A stretch of DNA of 64,000 bases from Mucilaginibacter arboris (GTDB lineage: Bacteria; Bacteroidota; Bacteroidia; Sphingobacteriales; Sphingobacteriaceae): positions 332,823-396,822 of the forward strand of contig NZ_WPIK01000001.1 of the NCBI RefSeq assembly GCF_009754915.1, written 5' to 3'. The notes under the pieces are model-generated. The model worked only from the letters and a program-made list of their open reading frames with translations, had not been told where the DNA came from and searched no databases. The translations under genes and the position numbers were made by a program. Below are positions 53,364 through 61,503 of the stretch, in pieces. The first letter of the stretch is position 1; each line of letters starts with the position of its first letter.

Positions 53364-54434
53364 CTATCTCCAGGAAGGAAATTTATAGGTAACGCCTAAT
53401 GCTAAACTTTGATAAGCCTGAAGCCTGACGGAAGTATTCGGATCGTAAAGTAAGGTTCCGTTTAGCGTTACATTAAACAGCCGGTTAATTTTTGCAGTTA
53501 AAGTTGCATCCAAACGGTGTGTCATTTTAAAAGGCGTGTCGTAAGGAATGAATATCAGATAACGTGCTTTCAAATTCATGTTTTTGGCAATGTCTTTATC
53601 GATGTTAGAAACAACCTGAAAAGCAAGCTGGTTAAGCACATGATTACCTAAACGAACACCATAAGCAACGGTATCGCCGTGATAAACAGCATCATCTAAC
53701 ACAAATGTTTGCCGGGCTGTTCCGGTACCAAACCTTGCGGTAAAATAAGGGGCAGGCTTATACTCAAATCCGATAGATTCTGTGAGATAACCCGGGGCCA
53801 TAAACCTTGAAATAAGAACAGGCGCTACTGTTGGGTCACTGGAGTACGTAAAACCTTCATCAAACTGAGATTCAAAACTGAGCGAGCCGTAAAAATCCCA
53901 ATGTTTGGAAAAATTGATAGAAACTTTATTGTCCCAAAAAATCCGGTCGTTGGTTTTACGTTCCACCTGGCCGCGGTTTTTAACCTTTCCGTACTGCATG
54001 ATTAGTTCTGAAATAAAGTCTTTACCTTCCTTGTTGTACTCGGTTTTATAATCGAAATTAGAGCCTACGGCGATAGAACTGATCCCGCCCGAGCTCCAGT
54101 TATTACTAAAAGCAGATTGGTTAATGTTAAGGCCGAAAATGATGTTTTTGCGCCAGTAACTTACCTTGTAGTCTAATCCGGGTACCGGGATAAATTCCGG
54201 GCGAAGGCTTAAAGGCTGCAAGTGTACCGGCAAAATATTCCTGCCAGGTTCTATCCGGAAACGGTTTAGCAGGTTAGTATCGATTTTGACCGTGTCCGTT
54301 TTAACGGTATCGGTCCTGATGGTATCCGTTCTAACAGTATCCCTTTTAATAGAATCCCTTTTCTGTGCAAGCGTTTTATTTATAAAAAGCAGTGGTAAAA
54401 GAAGCATGAAAAGAAAAGCCGGAAGCTTATGCAT
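53364..54434 (-). CDS. DUF3078 outer-membrane protein
   Basis: A 356-residue protein with a signal peptide from MHKLPAFLFMLLLPLLFI to LAQ, then a beta-rich DUF3078 body (INQSAFSNNWSSGGISSIAV, then WDFYGSLSFESQFDEGFTY) and a terminal aromatic strand, as expected for an outer-membrane barrel. Its function is unknown. After the signal peptide comes a stretch of DT(V/I) repeats. An exact motif copy encodes MLLL in the signal peptide. I use the ATG at 54434; an upstream ATG at 54482 would bury the signal peptide. Confidence 0.83.
   Translation of the reverse strand: MHKLPAFLFMLLLPLLFINKTLAQKRDSIKRDTVRTDTIRTDTVKTDTVKIDTNLLNRFRIEPGRNILPVHLQPLSLRPEFIPVPGLDYKVSYWRKNIIFGLNINQSAFSNNWSSGGISSIAVGSNFDYKTEYNKEGKDFISELIMQYGKVKNRGQVERKTNDRIFWDNKVSINFSKHWDFYGSLSFESQFDEGFTYSSDPTVAPVLISRFMAPGYLTESIGFEYKPAPYFTARFGTGTARQTFVLDDAVYHGDTVAYGVRLGNHVLNQLAFQVVSNIDKDIAKNMNLKARYLIFIPYDTPFKMTHRLDATLTAKINRLFNVTLNGTLLYDPNTSVRLQAYQSLALGVTYKFPSWR
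54396..54407 (+). repeat. 12-base motif, exact, inside a signal peptide
   Basis: Encodes MLLL on the minus strand, as in the GH43 gene at 22621. Confidence 0.9.
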
Positions 54435-54501
54435 AGTGTACAAAGAAAAGCAAAAATGATTTTTTTCAGAAGAAATATTCATTTTAAGGGCAATTCATTA
54501 A

Positions 54502-54837
54502 TTAGTTTTTAAAATACTTCGCCCACGAAAACAATTTTCTCCGCTTTAAATAATCTGGAAAAGCATCATTTGCATAAGCTTCCCGCTCAAAAACAATATT
54601 CATATAAGCTTCAAAGTGATCTTTATAAATTAACCGGTTGTATAAATAATTGATGAGGTAAAAGAAGTAAAAGGGCAGGACCAGCAACTCTATTTGCTGC
54701 CGGAGATGGATAATTTCGTGCCGAACCATTGCTTCATCAAACCGCGATTTTTCGAGCTTTACCAGGATGAAGGGAAATAATGCCATTCCGTTTGCCGGAA
54801 GAGAAGGAACGACTAAAACCGGGTAACGCCACTTCAT
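54502..54837 (-). CDS. Small HExxH protein, possible metallopeptidase
   Basis: A 111-residue protein with an HEIIH zinc-type motif (residues 41-45, in VRHEIIHLRQQIELLVLP), a following membrane-like segment and a downstream EREAYAND, which could supply a third ligand. This layout resembles M56/M48-like membrane peptidases but is much shorter. It is known in Bacteroidota as a conserved hypothetical. It overlaps the upstream gene by four bases (ATGA). Confidence 0.65.
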   Translation of the reverse strand: MKWRYPVLVVPSLPANGMALFPFILVKLEKSRFDEAMVRHEIIHLRQQIELLVLPFYFFYLINYLYNRLIYKDHFEAYMNIVFEREAYANDAFPDYLKRRKLFSWAKYFKN

Positions 54838-55577
54838 TTTAAAGGTTGTAACGGAGGTAAGAAATAAGCGGAAGGATTGCGGCGGAACCGGTTATAACAG
54901 GATTTGATATAGGTAATAAAATCGTAATCGTTCATAATCAAAACCAAATTATAATCCGGGCGGTAACGGTACATAAAATTACTAAGCTGGTCTCCTTTTA
55001 AGCCCGTTATTGCACCAACAATAATGGGGTTAAAGCGGGCATCAACCACTTTGGCCCGGTAATCGCGCTGAATAATTTCACGAAGTTTAGTTGCATTACG
55101 GCCGCTTCTGCTTAGCATATTGTATATGGCATCAATACCAATTCCGGCACCGTTACTGCCAACAGTTAATAAATCTTTATTTGCAAGCGCGCCATAAGCT
55201 TTATTAAACTCGCGTTTAGTTGCTTCTAATTGTTTTTCGGCACTTAAAACAGTATCTTTTATGGTTACTTCGCGCAAAGCAATGCTGGAACGCTTTAAAT
55301 AAACCGGAACAGATTGGAAAGCGGTAATTTTTACAGTATCGTTAAAGTAACCTGATTTAGTAAAAACAAGCAAATCATTTACCTTCACGGTAATTGTAAA
55401 CTCGCCTTTGATATTGTTGTACGTGTTTGCTTTTGTACGAACATTAGTTAAAAATACACGTGCAACCCGTTCTTTCGTGCTTTGATCAAAAACTATTCCC
55501 TGGATTTGCTTTTCCTGTGCATGCACCTTTCCAAACAATAATAAAAAGCATAGAAACCATAGAGAATATTTCAGCAT
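54834..55577 (-). CDS. Secreted carboxypeptidase-like regulatory-domain protein
   Basis: A 247-residue protein with a signal peptide (about 1-20) and a CarboxypepD_reg-like domain: IQGIVFDQSTKERVARVFLT, NNIKGEFTITVKVNDLLVFT and GYFNDTVKI. The C-terminal part (YNMLSRSGRNATKLREIIQR) is conserved in phylum-specific envelope proteins. It is translationally coupled to the HExxH protein gene. Its function is unknown. Confidence 0.78.
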   Translation of the reverse strand: MLKYSLWFLCFLLLFGKVHAQEKQIQGIVFDQSTKERVARVFLTNVRTKANTYNNIKGEFTITVKVNDLLVFTKSGYFNDTVKITAFQSVPVYLKRSSIALREVTIKDTVLSAEKQLEATKREFNKAYGALANKDLLTVGSNGAGIGIDAIYNMLSRSGRNATKLREIIQRDYRAKVVDARFNPIIVGAITGLKGDQLSNFMYRYRPDYNLVLIMNDYDFITYIKSCYNRFRRNPSAYFLPPLQPLK

Positions 55578-55638
55578 TATACCACAAAACTACTTTTAGA
55601 AAACGAGATTTTGCGTAGCCTTAACAATAATTAACACG

Positions 55639-56496
55639 TTAATGGGCTATTATTAATTGCTGGCCAATTTTAATATTATCATCGCCCATGGTATTCATTG
55701 CTTTCAATTCATCCACACTTAAACCAAAACGCTTAGAAACGTTAAACAAAGTATCGCCTTGTTTAACCTGGTACATTTTACCTCCAACCGGAACAACAGG
55801 CAGTTTTGCAGGTGCAGTATAGCGCAAAGAATCACGGGTTTGTTTACCAATGTTTTTATTGATCTGGCTTAAAACACGGTCTTCACGCTTAATTTTCTGA
55901 TAGTCCGTTTCACTCATATCGTACTGATCGAGGTTGTATTTTTTGATCAGGTTGATGATCATCTGCGGATAAGCCGGATTAGTAGCATAACCGGCAGCTT
56001 TTAAACCATAAGCCCAGCCTTCGTAATCGTTTTTATCCAGTTCAAATAAGGGTGCGTAACGTTTTCTTTTTAAAAATTCTGAATGATCGCGAAAAGAACT
56101 TTCGGGATTATCGTAAACCCGGAAACAATCATTGATCTTATCATCGTTTTTGTAATAGGATTTTCCTTTCCAGTCGGAAGTACATTTAATACCAAAATGA
56201 TTATTGGCCACAACGGCCAGTTCGCCATTGCCGTTTCCAGATTCGATCAGTCCTTGTGCCAAAGTAATACTGGCCGGAATGCCATAAGTATTCATCTCCT
56301 GGATAGCAATCCCGCGAAAACGGTCTATGTACTGGTTAACATCACCAAAAGTAGTGTAATGCGATATCGCATCTTTATTAAGCTTTTGTACTTCTTTATT
56401 ATTGCGGGAAGCCTGGTGGGCAGTAATCCCCGTTTTCTTAGTGCTACAAGAAGCTAATACAATTATAGCCAGAAAGAAAGCCCATTTTTTATACAT
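55639..56496 (-). CDS. GH73 glucosaminidase lipoprotein with LysM domain
   Basis: A 285-residue muralytic enzyme. The N-terminus (MYKKWAFFLAIIVLASCSTK) has a lipobox with the cysteine at 17. The GH73 domain contains PASITLAQGLIESGNGNGEL, with the catalytic-type glutamate, then NNHFGIKCTSDWKGKSYY. A LysM peptidoglycan-binding domain ends the protein (YQVKQGDTLFNVSKRFGLSV). It would cleave N-acetylglucosaminyl bonds in the wall. A T-variant motif copy overlaps the start codon region (56496-56507). Confidence 0.92.
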   Translation of the reverse strand: MYKKWAFFLAIIVLASCSTKKTGITAHQASRNNKEVQKLNKDAISHYTTFGDVNQYIDRFRGIAIQEMNTYGIPASITLAQGLIESGNGNGELAVVANNHFGIKCTSDWKGKSYYKNDDKINDCFRVYDNPESSFRDHSEFLKRKRYAPLFELDKNDYEGWAYGLKAAGYATNPAYPQMIINLIKKYNLDQYDMSETDYQKIKREDRVLSQINKNIGKQTRDSLRYTAPAKLPVVPVGGKMYQVKQGDTLFNVSKRFGLSVDELKAMNTMGDDNIKIGQQLIIAH

Positions 56497-56507
56497 AAAA
56501 GAAGTAT
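56496..56507 (+). repeat. 12-base motif, T variant, at a start codon
   Basis: TAAAAGAAGTAT; the first base lies inside the GH73 lipoprotein start codon on the other strand. Confidence 0.75.
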
Positions 56508-56571
56508 TACGACCACAAATATAATTTGTTTCGTAATTAGGATAGCAACAGAAAATTACAATTAAAAAAGA

Positions 56572-57042
56572 TTACTGATCGTCGGGACCGGGTTTTTCAT
56601 CTAAACTGTTTAAACTGAATTTTTTAATGAGTGAAAGTACTTGCGAAGACCATTTGCTGCTGCTGGCATAACCGCCGCGCTGGATGCCTTTTGCCCAGCC
56701 TTTATAATCGAAAGAATCGAATTTATCTGCCAGATGGCTAAACTGCTTTCTTTGGGTCATCATCCGGGCAAAATCCTCAAAAGATGCCAGCACAGAATCG
56801 TATGTTTTGTAAGAATGCCTCCCTTTCATGCCAAACTGATTATTTGATTTCCGGGCTAACGCACTGTTTCCACTTGCAGATTCGTGCATTGCAATGGCTA
56901 ATGTTACGCTTGCCGGAATTCCATAGTCGTGCATGATACTTATGGCAGCATCTTTGTACTTCTCGATATATGATTGTGAGGTGTTTTGAGCTTTTGCAAA
57001 AAAGCTGATCAATAGGAGTAAAGGCAATATTGCTTTCTTCAT
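56572..57042 (-). CDS. Short secreted GH73 glucosaminidase
   Basis: A 156-residue paralogue of the neighbouring GH73 gene, with a signal peptide (about 1-18) and only the catalytic domain. PASVTLAIAMHESASGNSAL holds the catalytic-type glutamate, and NNQFGMKGRHSYKTYDSVLA follows the family pattern. There is no LysM domain. Tandem duplication with divergence is likely. It overlaps the O-methyltransferase gene by four bases. Confidence 0.9.
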   Translation of the reverse strand: MKKAILPLLLLISFFAKAQNTSQSYIEKYKDAAISIMHDYGIPASVTLAIAMHESASGNSALARKSNNQFGMKGRHSYKTYDSVLASFEDFARMMTQRKQFSHLADKFDSFDYKGWAKGIQRGGYASSSKWSSQVLSLIKKFSLNSLDEKPGPDDQ

Positions 57043-57686
57043 AATTGTTTTTTTCGGATGATCATCAGTCCGTCCCTTATCGGCAGGATCAGATTTTCTA
57101 CCCGTGCATCCACAGTTATTTTGTCATTAAATTCCCGGAGTAAACGTATATCGTTCTCCTGATGTTTGTTATCTAATATTTTTCCTTTTCGTAAAATATT
57201 ATCAACCAATATTAATCCACCAGGCCGGATATTATCGAGTATTAACTCATAATATTTATAATTATTGCGTTTATCAGCATCAATAAATGCAATATCATAT
57301 ATTTTATGCGATAATAAGGGAAAAATATTAAAAGCTTCGCCTATATAAAGGTTAATTTTATCCACAAAACCGGATGTGGAAAAGTTAGTTTTCAACATTT
57401 CCTCTAATTCAGGGTTCACTTCTATCGTATCGATTTCGCCATTTTCTGCTAATCCTTCTGCCAAACAAATCGTAGCATAACCGGTAAAAGTACCAATCTC
57501 TAAAATGGCTTTAGGCTGCAATAATTTGCTGAAAAAACTTAATAATCTTCCCTGATAATGGCCGGAAATCATGTGAGGCCGCAGTACTTTCAGATGCGTT
57601 TCGTGCGCTATTTTTTGCAAAACCGGTGGTTCTGGTTCGCAATGGTTTTCCAGGTAAGTTTGAAGCAAGCCATCTGGTAGTTCCAT
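57039..57686 (-). CDS. Caffeoyl-CoA-type O-methyltransferase family protein
   Basis: A 215-residue SAM-dependent methyltransferase. The SAM motif AILEIGTFTGYATICLAEGL, the acidic segment IDTIEVNPELEEML and the metal-binding FIDADKRNNYKYYE are clear. LILVDNILRKGK follows. Bacterial members methylate small catechol-like molecules or hydroxylated RNA bases (TrmR-type); the substrate here is unknown. It is coupled to the short GH73 gene. Confidence 0.9.
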   Translation of the reverse strand: MELPDGLLQTYLENHCEPEPPVLQKIAHETHLKVLRPHMISGHYQGRLLSFFSKLLQPKAILEIGTFTGYATICLAEGLAENGEIDTIEVNPELEEMLKTNFSTSGFVDKINLYIGEAFNIFPLLSHKIYDIAFIDADKRNNYKYYELILDNIRPGGLILVDNILRKGKILDNKHQENDIRLLREFNDKITVDARVENLILPIRDGLMIIRKKQL

Positions 57687-57742
57687 CCTGCAAAGATATT
57701 AAAATTTAAAAAAGTAGTCAGGCTGTCTGTTTTTTTAGCCAG

Positions 57743-57754
57743 ATGCTTCTTTTA
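57743..57754 (-). repeat. 12-base motif, exact, overlapping the end of ruvX
   Basis: Its last three bases (57752-57754) coincide with the ruvX stop codon. Confidence 0.9.
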
Positions 57755-58168
57755 CCGGCTATTTTTCTCCAGGTAAGATTGTAAAATAATTATTGCAGAA
57801 ATGGTATCAATGCGGGATTTATCCTGCCGGTCAATTTTTTTCATTCCGCTTTGCGCAATTACTGCCGAAGCCATTTTAGAAGTAAAACGCTCGTCCATCA
57901 TCTCCACTGGAATTAAAGGGAAATTCTTTTTTAAAATTGTTACAAAACCTTTTATCATTGGCGCCGATTGCGAAGGCGTTCCGTCCATTTGCTTGGGTTC
58001 GCCTACAATAAATTTTTCTACTGCTTCTTTTACCAGGTATTTTTTCAGGTATTCTACAATATCTTTTGGGTGGACCGTTTCCAGTCCGGTAGCAATAATT
58101 TGTAAAGGGTCGGTTACGGCAATACCGATGCGTTTGGTGCCGTAATCAAAAGCTATAATTCGGGGCAT
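57752..58168 (-). CDS. ruvX: Putative Holliday junction resolvase (YqgF/RuvX)
   Basis: A 138-residue RNase-H-fold nuclease implicated in pre-16S rRNA 5' processing and recombination. RIIAFDYGTKRIGIAVTDP carries the first acidic residue, DERFTSKMASAVI the second and DTISAIIILQSYL the third. Length is normal. A T-variant motif copy (58167-58178) supplies the bases just before and within the ATG, so AAAAGAAG probably serves as its ribosome-binding site. Another motif copy ends the gene. Confidence 0.93.
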   Translation of the reverse strand: MPRIIAFDYGTKRIGIAVTDPLQIIATGLETVHPKDIVEYLKKYLVKEAVEKFIVGEPKQMDGTPSQSAPMIKGFVTILKKNFPLIPVEMMDERFTSKMASAVIAQSGMKKIDRQDKSRIDTISAIIILQSYLEKNSR

Positions 58169-58178
58169 ACTTCTTTTA
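58167..58178 (-). repeat. 12-base motif, T variant, at the ruvX start codon
   Basis: The motif's terminal AT plus the next G form the ruvX ATG; the GGG-TAAAAAT extension is present. Confidence 0.78.
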
Positions 58179-58289
58179 TCGGGTAAAAATTGGTGCTGGC
58201 ATCAAACTGTATTGTAACGCTCGCATCAAATATATCATCTGTAAAACTTTCCAAACTACAATTTCAATTCTTATTCTTAATTTGCAACG

Positions 58290-59435
58290 ATGCAGTTTAA
58301 AGAAATCATCGGACAGGAAAACATCAAGCAAAGGCTGCTAACAACGGTAAAAGAAAACCGGGTAAGCCATGCACAACTTTTTTTAGGTCCGGAAGGCTCG
58401 GGCAGTTTGGCTTTAGCTGTTGCTTATGCCCAATATATTTCCTGCGAAAACAAGTCGGATTACGATTCCTGCGGAGAATGTTCTTCCTGCCGAAAGTATC
58501 AGAAATTAGTGCACCCGGACCTGCATTTTTCGTATCCGTTTTTTGCCAAGCATAAAGATAATACAGCGCTTACTTTTATTGATCAGTGGCGAAAAGCGTT
58601 TCTGCATAATCCATATTTGAACCTGGATGAATGGCGGACGTATTTGGAGGCTGAAAACAAACAGGCAAACATCAACATTGCAGAATGCCATCAGATTATC
58701 CGGAAACTAAGTTTTAAGCCATTTGAATCAGAATACAAAATCCTGATCATGTGGCTGCCGGAATATCTGGATAAAGAAGGGAACACGCTTTTAAAAATTA
58801 TTGAAGAACCGGCGCAGAAAACGCTTTTTTTATTAGTTGCCGAATCGCAGGACGATATTTTAAATACAATACTTTCCAGAACGCAATTAGTCAAAATTCC
58901 GCCATTAAAAGATGCAGATGTGCAGGAATATCTGGAGCAACATCATCAAACAGAACATGCAGCAGAACAAATTGCTTACCTCAGCAATGGAAACCTGACT
59001 GCTGCTTTACACAGGATTAACAGTGATGACAGCAGTTATCACGATCTTTTTACACGCTGGCTTCGTTTGTGTTTTACCAATGATGGTTTAAAACTGATCG
59101 ATTTTACAGAACAATTAGCCAAGCTGGGGCGAGAAAACCAGAAGAATTTTTTGCAATACGGCATGTGCTTCATCCGCGAATGCGGTATGCTGATTTCCGG
59201 TGCGGGAAGCCTGGTCCATCTGCCAGAAAAAGAATTGATCGTAGCGCAAAATATGGCTGCCAAAGTTTTAACCATAGCCATGGTGGAAGTAATTGCAGAT
59301 GAGCTGGATAAAGCGCATTATCATGTGGAACGGAATGCCAATCCGAGAATCTTATTTTTAGACGTATCTTTGCAATTAATTAAAATTTTAAAATTTAAAA
59401 CGTTCCCGCAAGGGACTCAACATATATTGTATTAA
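58290..59435 (+). CDS. holB: DNA polymerase III delta-prime subunit
   Basis: Delta-prime is the stator of the clamp loader that puts the beta clamp on DNA. The 381-residue protein has an AAA+ fold with a degenerate Walker A (GPEGSGSLALA, lacking the lysine), as expected for this non-hydrolysing subunit. A zinc site (CENKSDYDSCGECSSC, four cysteines) and SRTQLVKIPPL, the arginine-finger region, are present. Its last codons end one base before ricT. Confidence 0.92.
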   Translation: MQFKEIIGQENIKQRLLTTVKENRVSHAQLFLGPEGSGSLALAVAYAQYISCENKSDYDSCGECSSCRKYQKLVHPDLHFSYPFFAKHKDNTALTFIDQWRKAFLHNPYLNLDEWRTYLEAENKQANINIAECHQIIRKLSFKPFESEYKILIMWLPEYLDKEGNTLLKIIEEPAQKTLFLLVAESQDDILNTILSRTQLVKIPPLKDADVQEYLEQHHQTEHAAEQIAYLSNGNLTAALHRINSDDSSYHDLFTRWLRLCFTNDGLKLIDFTEQLAKLGRENQKNFLQYGMCFIRECGMLISGAGSLVHLPEKELIVAQNMAAKVLTIAMVEVIADELDKAHYHVERNANPRILFLDVSLQLIKILKFKTFPQGTQHILY

Positions 59436-59436
59436 C

Positions 59437-60792
59437 ATGGGATGTGGAAGCTGTTCATCAGGCGGATGTGCGCCTGCTGGCTGCAAAAGTAACGGCGCTT
59501 GCCTTACAAACGGTTGCAGCAAATTAGATGTTTACGATTGGCTTTCCAACATGGATATGCCTTCTAATTATAAACCTTTTCAAATAATAGAAGTAAAATT
59601 TAAAGGATCACGCAAAGATTTTTACCTCAATATAGATAACATTTACTTAGAAAACGGCGAACTGGTTGTTACCGAAACCACAACCGGCGGTTTTGATGTG
59701 GGCCACGTTTCTATCACCGGCGAACTGGTGCGCATGCAGCTTGTAAAAAAGCATGTAAAAGAAGCAGACGTAACCAAAAAGATCTTCCGAAAGGCAACAC
59801 CTGCGGATGTGGAAAAATGGAAAGCTGCAAAAGAGCAGGAGTGGGAAACCATGCACAAAGCACGGAAACTGGCTTTGGACCTGAACCTTTCGATGAAGAT
59901 AAGCGATGTGGATTATCAGGGCGATAAAACCAAAGCTACTTTTTATTATACGGCAGAAGGACGGGTTGATTTCAGGGAGCTAATTAAGAAAATGGCCGAA
60001 TCTTTCCGGATCCGCATTGAAATGCGTCAAATCGGCATGCGCCAGGAAGCAAGCCGTTTAGGCGGAATTGGGTCCTGCGGAAGAGAACTGTGCTGTTCTA
60101 CCTGGTTAACTGATTTTAAAACAGTTTCTACAGCTGCGGCACGTTATCAAAACCTTTCTTTAAACACGTTGAAATTAGCCGGGCAGTGCGGTAAGTTAAA
60201 ATGCTGTTTAAACTATGAGCTGGACAGTTATATGGATGCTTTAAAAGATATTCCGGATGATGTACATATTCTGCGTACAGAAAAAGGCGATGCACGTTTA
60301 CAAAAAACGGATATTTTTAAAAAGCTGATGTGGTTTAGCTATCCAAAGGAAGAAAACTGGGTTCCGGTACCTATCAAACAGGTACGGGAAATACAGGCGC
60401 TTAACAAAAGCGGCGAATTGGTTGCTGATTTAGGTGAAAGCAAAGCCGCAGAAACTGCAACAACAGTTAAAGCATTTGATTATGAAAATGTTGTAGGACA
60501 GGATAGTCTGACCCGTTTGGATGACCGTGCCGCTAACCAACGTAAAAAAAATAACCGGAATAAGCCAAAACCAGTTGCCGAAGCCGGACAAAAACCAATA
60601 GTACAAGTTACAAAAGTAGTTGTGCAAACTGTACAGGTTAAAACAGTACAGCCAAATAATCCGGAACGCCCGGCAGAAGGAGCCGTTCGTGAAGGAAACC
60701 CGAACCGCCGGCATCATCGCCGGAACCGGCCAAACCGTAACCCGAACAATCAAAATAATCCTAATCAGCAAAACAATAACAAAGCAGAATGA
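59437..60792 (+). CDS. ricT: PSP1/RicT-family iron-sulfur protein
   Basis: A 451-residue PSP1-domain protein. In Bacillus, RicT works with RicA and RicF in an iron-sulfur complex that supports mRNA maturation; no such partners are adjacent here. It opens with a cysteine cluster (MGCGSCSSGGCAPAGCKSNG). The conserved core contains MAESFRIRIEMRQIGMRQEA, GSCGRELCCSTW and CGKLKCCLNYELD. The last 60 or so residues are an Asn/Pro/Arg-rich disordered tail. The gene lies between holB and gldH, the typical order in gliding-type Bacteroidota. Confidence 0.92.
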   Translation: MGCGSCSSGGCAPAGCKSNGACLTNGCSKLDVYDWLSNMDMPSNYKPFQIIEVKFKGSRKDFYLNIDNIYLENGELVVTETTTGGFDVGHVSITGELVRMQLVKKHVKEADVTKKIFRKATPADVEKWKAAKEQEWETMHKARKLALDLNLSMKISDVDYQGDKTKATFYYTAEGRVDFRELIKKMAESFRIRIEMRQIGMRQEASRLGGIGSCGRELCCSTWLTDFKTVSTAAARYQNLSLNTLKLAGQCGKLKCCLNYELDSYMDALKDIPDDVHILRTEKGDARLQKTDIFKKLMWFSYPKEENWVPVPIKQVREIQALNKSGELVADLGESKAAETATTVKAFDYENVVGQDSLTRLDDRAANQRKKNNRNKPKPVAEAGQKPIVQVTKVVVQTVQVKTVQPNNPERPAEGAVREGNPNRRHHRRNRPNRNPNNQNNPNQQNNNKAE

Positions 60793-61268
60793 TCAGGGTA
60801 AAGCTCTTTTTAGCAACTGTTTTTATCGGCCTTTTTTTTATGCTCCAGGCTTGTAACGAGCCGGGGACTTTAATCGATCAGAGTACCGAAATTAGTAACC
60901 ATAACTGGCCGTACATCAACAAAATCAAAACGGATGTTAAAATTGAGGATATTTCTGTTCCTTATAATATTTATTTTAACCTGCGCCATTCGGCTGATTA
61001 TAAGTATTCCAATATTTTTATTTTAGTCCATCAAATTAGTCCCGATCATCAAACTAAAATCATTCGTTACGAATTTAAATTAGCCAATCCGGATGGTGAA
61101 TGGCTGGGCAACGGTTCTGGCAATTTGTACAGTTACCGCTTGCCTTTACAAACTAATTTTCGTTTTCCGATTAAAGGAACTTATTCTTTTATTATTGAGC
61201 AAAATATGCGTGATAATCCTTTAAAGGAAGTTGCAGATGTGGGTTTAAGAGTTGAAAGGGCGAAGTAA
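60789..61268 (+). CDS. gldH: Gliding motility lipoprotein GldH-like
   Basis: A 159-residue lipoprotein with lipobox cysteine 22 in FMLQACNEPG. The core VPYNIYFNLRHSADYKYSNI and GNGSGNLYSYRLPLQ match GldH, needed for gliding and type IX-linked chitin use in Flavobacterium. The gene is kept in many non-gliding members, so it does not prove motility. It overlaps ricT by four bases. Confidence 0.88.
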   Translation: MIRVKLFLATVFIGLFFMLQACNEPGTLIDQSTEISNHNWPYINKIKTDVKIEDISVPYNIYFNLRHSADYKYSNIFILVHQISPDHQTKIIRYEFKLANPDGEWLGNGSGNLYSYRLPLQTNFRFPIKGTYSFIIEQNMRDNPLKEVADVGLRVERAK

Positions 61269-61374
61269 ACCCATTAAAAAATAGCTGTTTCTTAAATCTT
61301 AGGTAAATCATTAGTATTAACTTCTATTTTCCTGCTTTTTCACCTGGAAACTCTGCATCTTAATTTTTTACCGG

Positions 61375-61386
61375 TAAAAACAGTAT
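61375..61386 (+). repeat. Related word TAAAAACAGTAT with full extension
   Basis: Preceded by TTTTTTACCGG, the same extension seen before the main motif; about 107 bases after the gldH stop. Confidence 0.65.
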
Positions 61387-61429
61387 TGCCTTTAATATCT
61401 TTACTGCTGAGACAAGTCTAAATAGTAGT

Positions 61430-61437
61430 TACCTTTG
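61430..61437 (+). promoter_or_regulatory. TACCTTTG -7 element
   Basis: Exact TAnnTTTG match, 66 bases before the ATG at 61504. It overlaps the longer open frame from 61435 and supports the shorter start. Confidence 0.55.
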
Positions 61438-61503
61438 TCGTTTCGCTTACGTAGTGATATTAAACAGAGCGATAAAGGGCAAGACCTAATAACTTGTTGT
61501 ACC

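Noticed and set aside
54502..54837. Calling the HEIIH protein a definite M48/M56 peptidase
   Set aside because: It is far shorter than those families and lacks their other conserved blocks.
3281..59767. Chi-like or KOPS-like polarity signal as explanation of the motif
   Set aside because: Copies are found in both orientations (10 plus, 16 minus) and cluster at gene ends.
61435..61503. N-terminal extension of the 487-residue protein
   Set aside because: It would begin within the -7 promoter element at 61430-61437.
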